The translations under genes and the position numbers were made by a program. Below are positions 61,558 to 64,000 of a stretch of DNA of 64,000 bases, in pieces. Where the stretch lies: assembly GCF_016863535.1 (NCBI RefSeq), contig NZ_BOPB01000002.1:434001-498000 (forward strand), given 5' to 3'. Positions within the stretch are counted from its first letter, which is position 1; each line of letters opens with the position of its first letter. The DNA is from Micromonospora lutea. GTDB lineage: Bacteria; Actinomycetota; Actinomycetes; Mycobacteriales; Micromonosporaceae. The notes below the pieces were generated by a model. The model worked only from the letters and a program-made list of their open reading frames with translations, was not told the origin of the DNA and made no database searches.

Positions 61558-62442
61558 GTGGTACAGGCGCTTGACGACAGCGGTGCAGCCGATCCCTGGC
61601 GTCGGCGCGCTCGGCGCGGTAAGCGGCAGATGCCGCTCTGGCAGGAGCTGCCACTGCTGCTCGTCGTCGCCTTCTGCCTGGCGGTGCTGATCCGTACCTT
61701 CCTCCTCCAGGCGTTCTTCATCCCTTCCGGGTCGATGGAGGACACCCTGCTCGTCGGCGACCGGGTGGTCGTCAACAAGGTCGTCTACAACGTCCGGAAT
61801 CCGCAGCGGGGCGAGGTGGTGGTCTTCCGGGGCACCGACGCGTGGGTGCCACAGGTGGATGTGCAACCGCCCACCGGTTTCGTCGACAAGCTCGGCCGCA
61901 CCGTGGGTGACCTGGTCGGCGTCGGTCGTCCGGGCGAGAAGGACTTCATCAAACGCGTCATCGCGTTGCCCGGGGACCGGGTGAGCTGCTGCGACGACCA
62001 GGGGCGGGTGCTGGTCAACGGCACCCCGCTGGACGAGTCGGCGTACGTGTTGCGTGACTCGCCGCTGGATCTCCCGCCGAACCCGGAGGAGTGCCGCTCC
62101 CGGCGGTTCGAGGAGATCGTCGTTCCGCCCGGTCACATGTTCGTCCTCGGCGACCACCGACAGGTCTCGCAGGACGCGCGTTGCCAGGGCACGGTGCCGA
62201 TCGACAATGTGGTGGGTCGGGCCTTCGCGGTGGTCTGGCCTTCCGACCGGTGGCACTCGCTGCCGATCCCCGAGACCTTCGCCACCGTCGCCCCACCACG
62301 CACCGCGACCGGCGGCGCGGCTCCGGTAAGGCCCACGTCCGATGGAGGTGTCGTCCTGCTTCTCCCGATTGCGACCACGCTATCCGTTCTCGCGCGTTCC
62401 AGACGATGGCGCTCGGCCGAGCAACGTAGGCTCCTCCCGTGA
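61558..62442 (+). CDS. lepB: Signal peptidase I, first copy
   Basis: 294 residues. It removes signal peptides at the outer membrane face. One N-terminal helix (ELPLLLVVAFCLAVLIRTF), catalytic serine in FIPSGSMEDTLLVGDRVVVNK, catalytic lysine in DFIKRVIALPGDRVSC, and VLGDHRQVSQDARCQG. A C-terminal hydrophobic stretch (VVLLLPIATTLSVLA) may form a second anchor. GTG 61558 is preferred with GGGGAG at 61547-61552; GTG 61552 is an alternative. Overlaps the second copy by four bases. Confidence 0.93.
   Translation: MVQALDDSGAADPWRRRARRGKRQMPLWQELPLLLVVAFCLAVLIRTFLLQAFFIPSGSMEDTLLVGDRVVVNKVVYNVRNPQRGEVVVFRGTDAWVPQVDVQPPTGFVDKLGRTVGDLVGVGRPGEKDFIKRVIALPGDRVSCCDDQGRVLVNGTPLDESAYVLRDSPLDLPPNPEECRSRRFEEIVVPPGHMFVLGDHRQVSQDARCQGTVPIDNVVGRAFAVVWPSDRWHSLPIPETFATVAPPRTATGGAAPVRPTSDGGVVLLLPIATTLSVLARSRRWRSAEQRRLLP
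62427..62441 (+). promoter_or_regulatory. TANNNT box before the second lepB (leaderless candidate)
   Basis: TAGGCT (62427-62432) inside the end of the first lepB, six bases before GTG 62439. Confidence 0.4.
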
Positions 62443-63074
62443 TTGACGAGCAGACCGACAAGCCACGCCATTCCTTCTGGAAGGAACTGCCCATCCTTCT
62501 CGGGGTGGCGATCCTGGTCGCGGTACTGGTACGCGCCTTCGTACTGCAGACCTTCTTCATTCCTTCGCCGTCCATGGAGAACACTCTCAAGATCGACGAT
62601 CGGGTGTTGGTCAACAAGCTCGTTTACCACACCCGGTCGCCGCATCGGGGCGAGGTGATCGTCTTCAAGGCGCCGCTGGAGTGGAGTGGCAACCCGGCGG
62701 GGGAGGACTTCATCAAGCGGGTGATCGGCGTCGGTGGTGACCGGGTGGTCTGCTGCGACGACCAGGACCGCCTGATGATCAACGGCACGCCTCTGGACGA
62801 GCCGTACATCTTCTCGGTGGACGGTCAGCGGGACAGGCCGGCGGACCAGGAGTTCGACGTGCAGGTGCCCGTGGGCCGGCTCTGGGTGATGGGTGACCAC
62901 CGTTCCGCCTCGGGTGACTCGCTGGAGCACTACCAGCAGTCGGGGCAGAACATCGAGTCCGCCACCATCCCCGAGAAGGACGTGGTGGGCCGGGCCTTCA
63001 CGATCTTCTGGCCGTTCGACCGTGCCACCCTCCTGACCGTGCCGGATGAGTTTGACGCGATTCCGAAGTCTTGA
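62439..63074 (+). CDS. lepB: Signal peptidase I, second copy
   Basis: 211 residues. Same family: helix ELPILLGVAILVAVLVRAFV, Ser in FIPSPSMENTLKIDDRVLVNK, Lys in DFIKRVIGVGGDRVVC, and VMGDHRSASGDS. It lacks the C-terminal helix of the first copy and is shorter. Tandem lepB genes are typical of actinomycetes (four in Streptomyces lividans, sipW-Z), with partly distinct substrate sets. Overlaps the first copy by four bases (GTGA). Confidence 0.95.
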   Translation: MIDEQTDKPRHSFWKELPILLGVAILVAVLVRAFVLQTFFIPSPSMENTLKIDDRVLVNKLVYHTRSPHRGEVIVFKAPLEWSGNPAGEDFIKRVIGVGGDRVVCCDDQDRLMINGTPLDEPYIFSVDGQRDRPADQEFDVQVPVGRLWVMGDHRSASGDSLEHYQQSGQNIESATIPEKDVVGRAFTIFWPFDRATLLTVPDEFDAIPKS

Positions 63075-63174
63075 TCAGGGGCGGTGCACCGGTCGGCGAG
63101 CGCCCGCCACTGCGGAGCAGCATCGGTGCTGCCGGGGCGTGGGCGCGGTCGGAGGCTTCTGGCAGTCTGGTGCG

Positions 63175-63663
63175 GTGACCGTCTACACCCCGAGGTGTGC
63201 CGCCCGCATCCTCCTGGTCGACGCGGCCGGCCGCCTGCTGCTGTTCCGTGGCTCCGACCCCGCTCGCCCGGATCACGGGCGGTGGTGGTTCACCCCGGGT
63301 GGAGGACTGGACCCGGGGGAGACGTACGCCGAGGGTGCCGTCCGCGAACTGGCTGAGGAGACCGGGCTGCGGCTGTCGGTGGCCGATGTCGGTGAACCGG
63401 TGCACGCCGATGTCACGGAGTTCTCCTTCGACGGCGTGTGGTACCGGCAGGAGCAGCAGTTCTTCCTCGTGCGGGTGACGGCACACCAGGTCGACACGGC
63501 GGGTTTCAGTGAGGTGGAGCGGGGCAGTGTCGACGGCCACCGGTGGTGGTCGGTTGACGAGTTGACCCGCACCGGGGAGCGCTGCTACCCACTGGACCTT
63601 GCACAGGTGCTGGCCCGGGTGTTGGCTGGTACGACGGCTGCCACCGGGGGACGGGCATGCTGA
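63175..63663 (+). CDS. Nudix hydrolase
   Basis: 162 residues. The Nudix box is GGGLDPGETYAEGAVRELAEETGL with all catalytic glutamates. The surrounding fold ARILLVDAAGRLLLFRG and YRQEQQFFLVRVT is normal. It hydrolyses nucleoside-diphosphate-linked compounds; the substrate is undefined. The GTG at 63175 starts the domain properly; the upstream frame lacks support. CAGTCT stands six bases before it. Overlaps rnhB by seven bases. Confidence 0.9.
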   Translation: MTVYTPRCAARILLVDAAGRLLLFRGSDPARPDHGRWWFTPGGGLDPGETYAEGAVRELAEETGLRLSVADVGEPVHADVTEFSFDGVWYRQEQQFFLVRVTAHQVDTAGFSEVERGSVDGHRWWSVDELTRTGERCYPLDLAQVLARVLAGTTAATGGRAC

Positions 63664-64000
63664 CTCCACCACGCACCGTGGTACGCCGTGAGGCCGGGCT
63701 CTACGCCCTGGAGCGGGCCCTGCAACGGCGCGGTTTTCGATACGTCGCCGGTGCCGACGAGGCGGGCCGTGGTGCTTGCGCCGGGCCGCTGGTCGCCGCC
63801 GCCGTGGTGCTGCCGGAGGGCCGACGGGGTGAGATCGACGGGCTGGCCGACTCCAAGTTGCTGACCCCGGCCAGCCGGGAACGGGTCCACGACGAGGTCG
63901 TCGAACGGGCCATGGCGTACGCGGTGGTGGTCATCCCGGCGGACGAGGTCGACGCCCGGGGGCTGCACGTGTGCAATCTGGCCGCGATGCGGCGGGCGCT
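63657..64000 (+). CDS. rnhB: Ribonuclease HII (5-prime part)
   Basis: 114 codons seen, cut off by the window end. RNase HII removes ribonucleotides from DNA and RNA primers. VAGADEAGRGACAGPLVAAA contains the catalytic Asp-Glu pair, then LADSKLLTPASRERV is the next family signature. The ATG at 63657 overlaps the Nudix stop. Order lepB-rnhB matches Rv2903c-Rv2902c. Confidence 0.95.
   Translation, partial: MLTPPRTVVRREAGLYALERALQRRGFRYVAGADEAGRGACAGPLVAAAVVLPEGRRGEIDGLADSKLLTPASRERVHDEVVERAMAYAVVVIPADEVDARGLHVCNLAAMRRA

Overview
The window is very GC-rich actinobacterial chromosome, most likely from Micromonospora or a close Micromonosporaceae relative. The evidence is the GC-saturated third codon positions, many GTG starts, an F420-biosynthesis gene (cofC), a mycothiol-type DinB protein, XRE/DUF397 regulators, and three short dispersed repeats of a kind I associate with Micromonospora intergenic DNA. 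Gene order follows, with insertions, the segment of Mycobacterium tuberculosis from Rv2993c down to Rv2902c (recalled from memory, not searched).

Layout. 1-1.7 kb: the N-terminus of a DNA-glycosylase-like gene and a membrane protein. 1.7-3.1 kb: an FAH-family hydrolase and three tRNA genes (Gln-CTG and two identical Glu-CTC). 3.2-6.8 kb: the IclR regulator ndgR divergent from leuCD, then the HU/histone-H1-like gene hup. 6.9-13.1 kb: a membrane EEP-domain protein, MutT1-type Nudix/SixA protein, ppk, a cold-shock-like small protein and cofC. 13.2-19.9 kb: plsC and gpsA, then an accessory block (trans-sulfuration PLP enzyme, PrmC-like methyltransferase, ROK protein, XRE/DUF397 pair, small orphan). 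20-27.9 kb: ddl, DUF3515, Lrp-type protein, thiL, GNAT, rpmB, DAK2 protein, recG. 28-31 kb: two paralogous LPVTG surface proteins with matching promoters. 31-36.5 kb: rsmD, coaD, a coiled-coil protein, DUF177, rpmF, plsX, rnc, mutM. 36.5-46.1 kb: GH114 lipoprotein, CAP-domain protein, small coiled-coil protein, smc, HAD, DinB, PhoD. 46.3-52.7 kb: ftsY, a phosphotransferase, and amt-glnK-glnD behind GlnR-type boxes. 53-58.6 kb: ffh, a Uma2 protein, an amidohydrolase, proS, a DUF402 protein. 58.8-64 kb: the ribosome/tRNA-maturation cluster rpsP-khpA-rimM-trmD-rplS-lepB-lepB-nudix-rnhB, the last gene cut by the window end.

Most of this is housekeeping: translation and secretion (ffh, ftsY, lepB, ribosomal proteins, RNA modification), envelope and lipid precursors (ddl, plsX, plsC, gpsA), chromosome maintenance (smc, hup, recG, mutM), nitrogen control and leucine synthesis. 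I see no obvious phage, CRISPR array, transposase or large biosynthetic cluster. The points most worth pursuing are regulatory and structural: an apparent run of leaderless genes with a TANNNT box 6-8 bases before the start codon, a shared upstream block for the two surface proteins, a possible frameshift or leader peptide ahead of mutT1, and dispersed palindromic repeats, one of which supplies the glnD stop codon.
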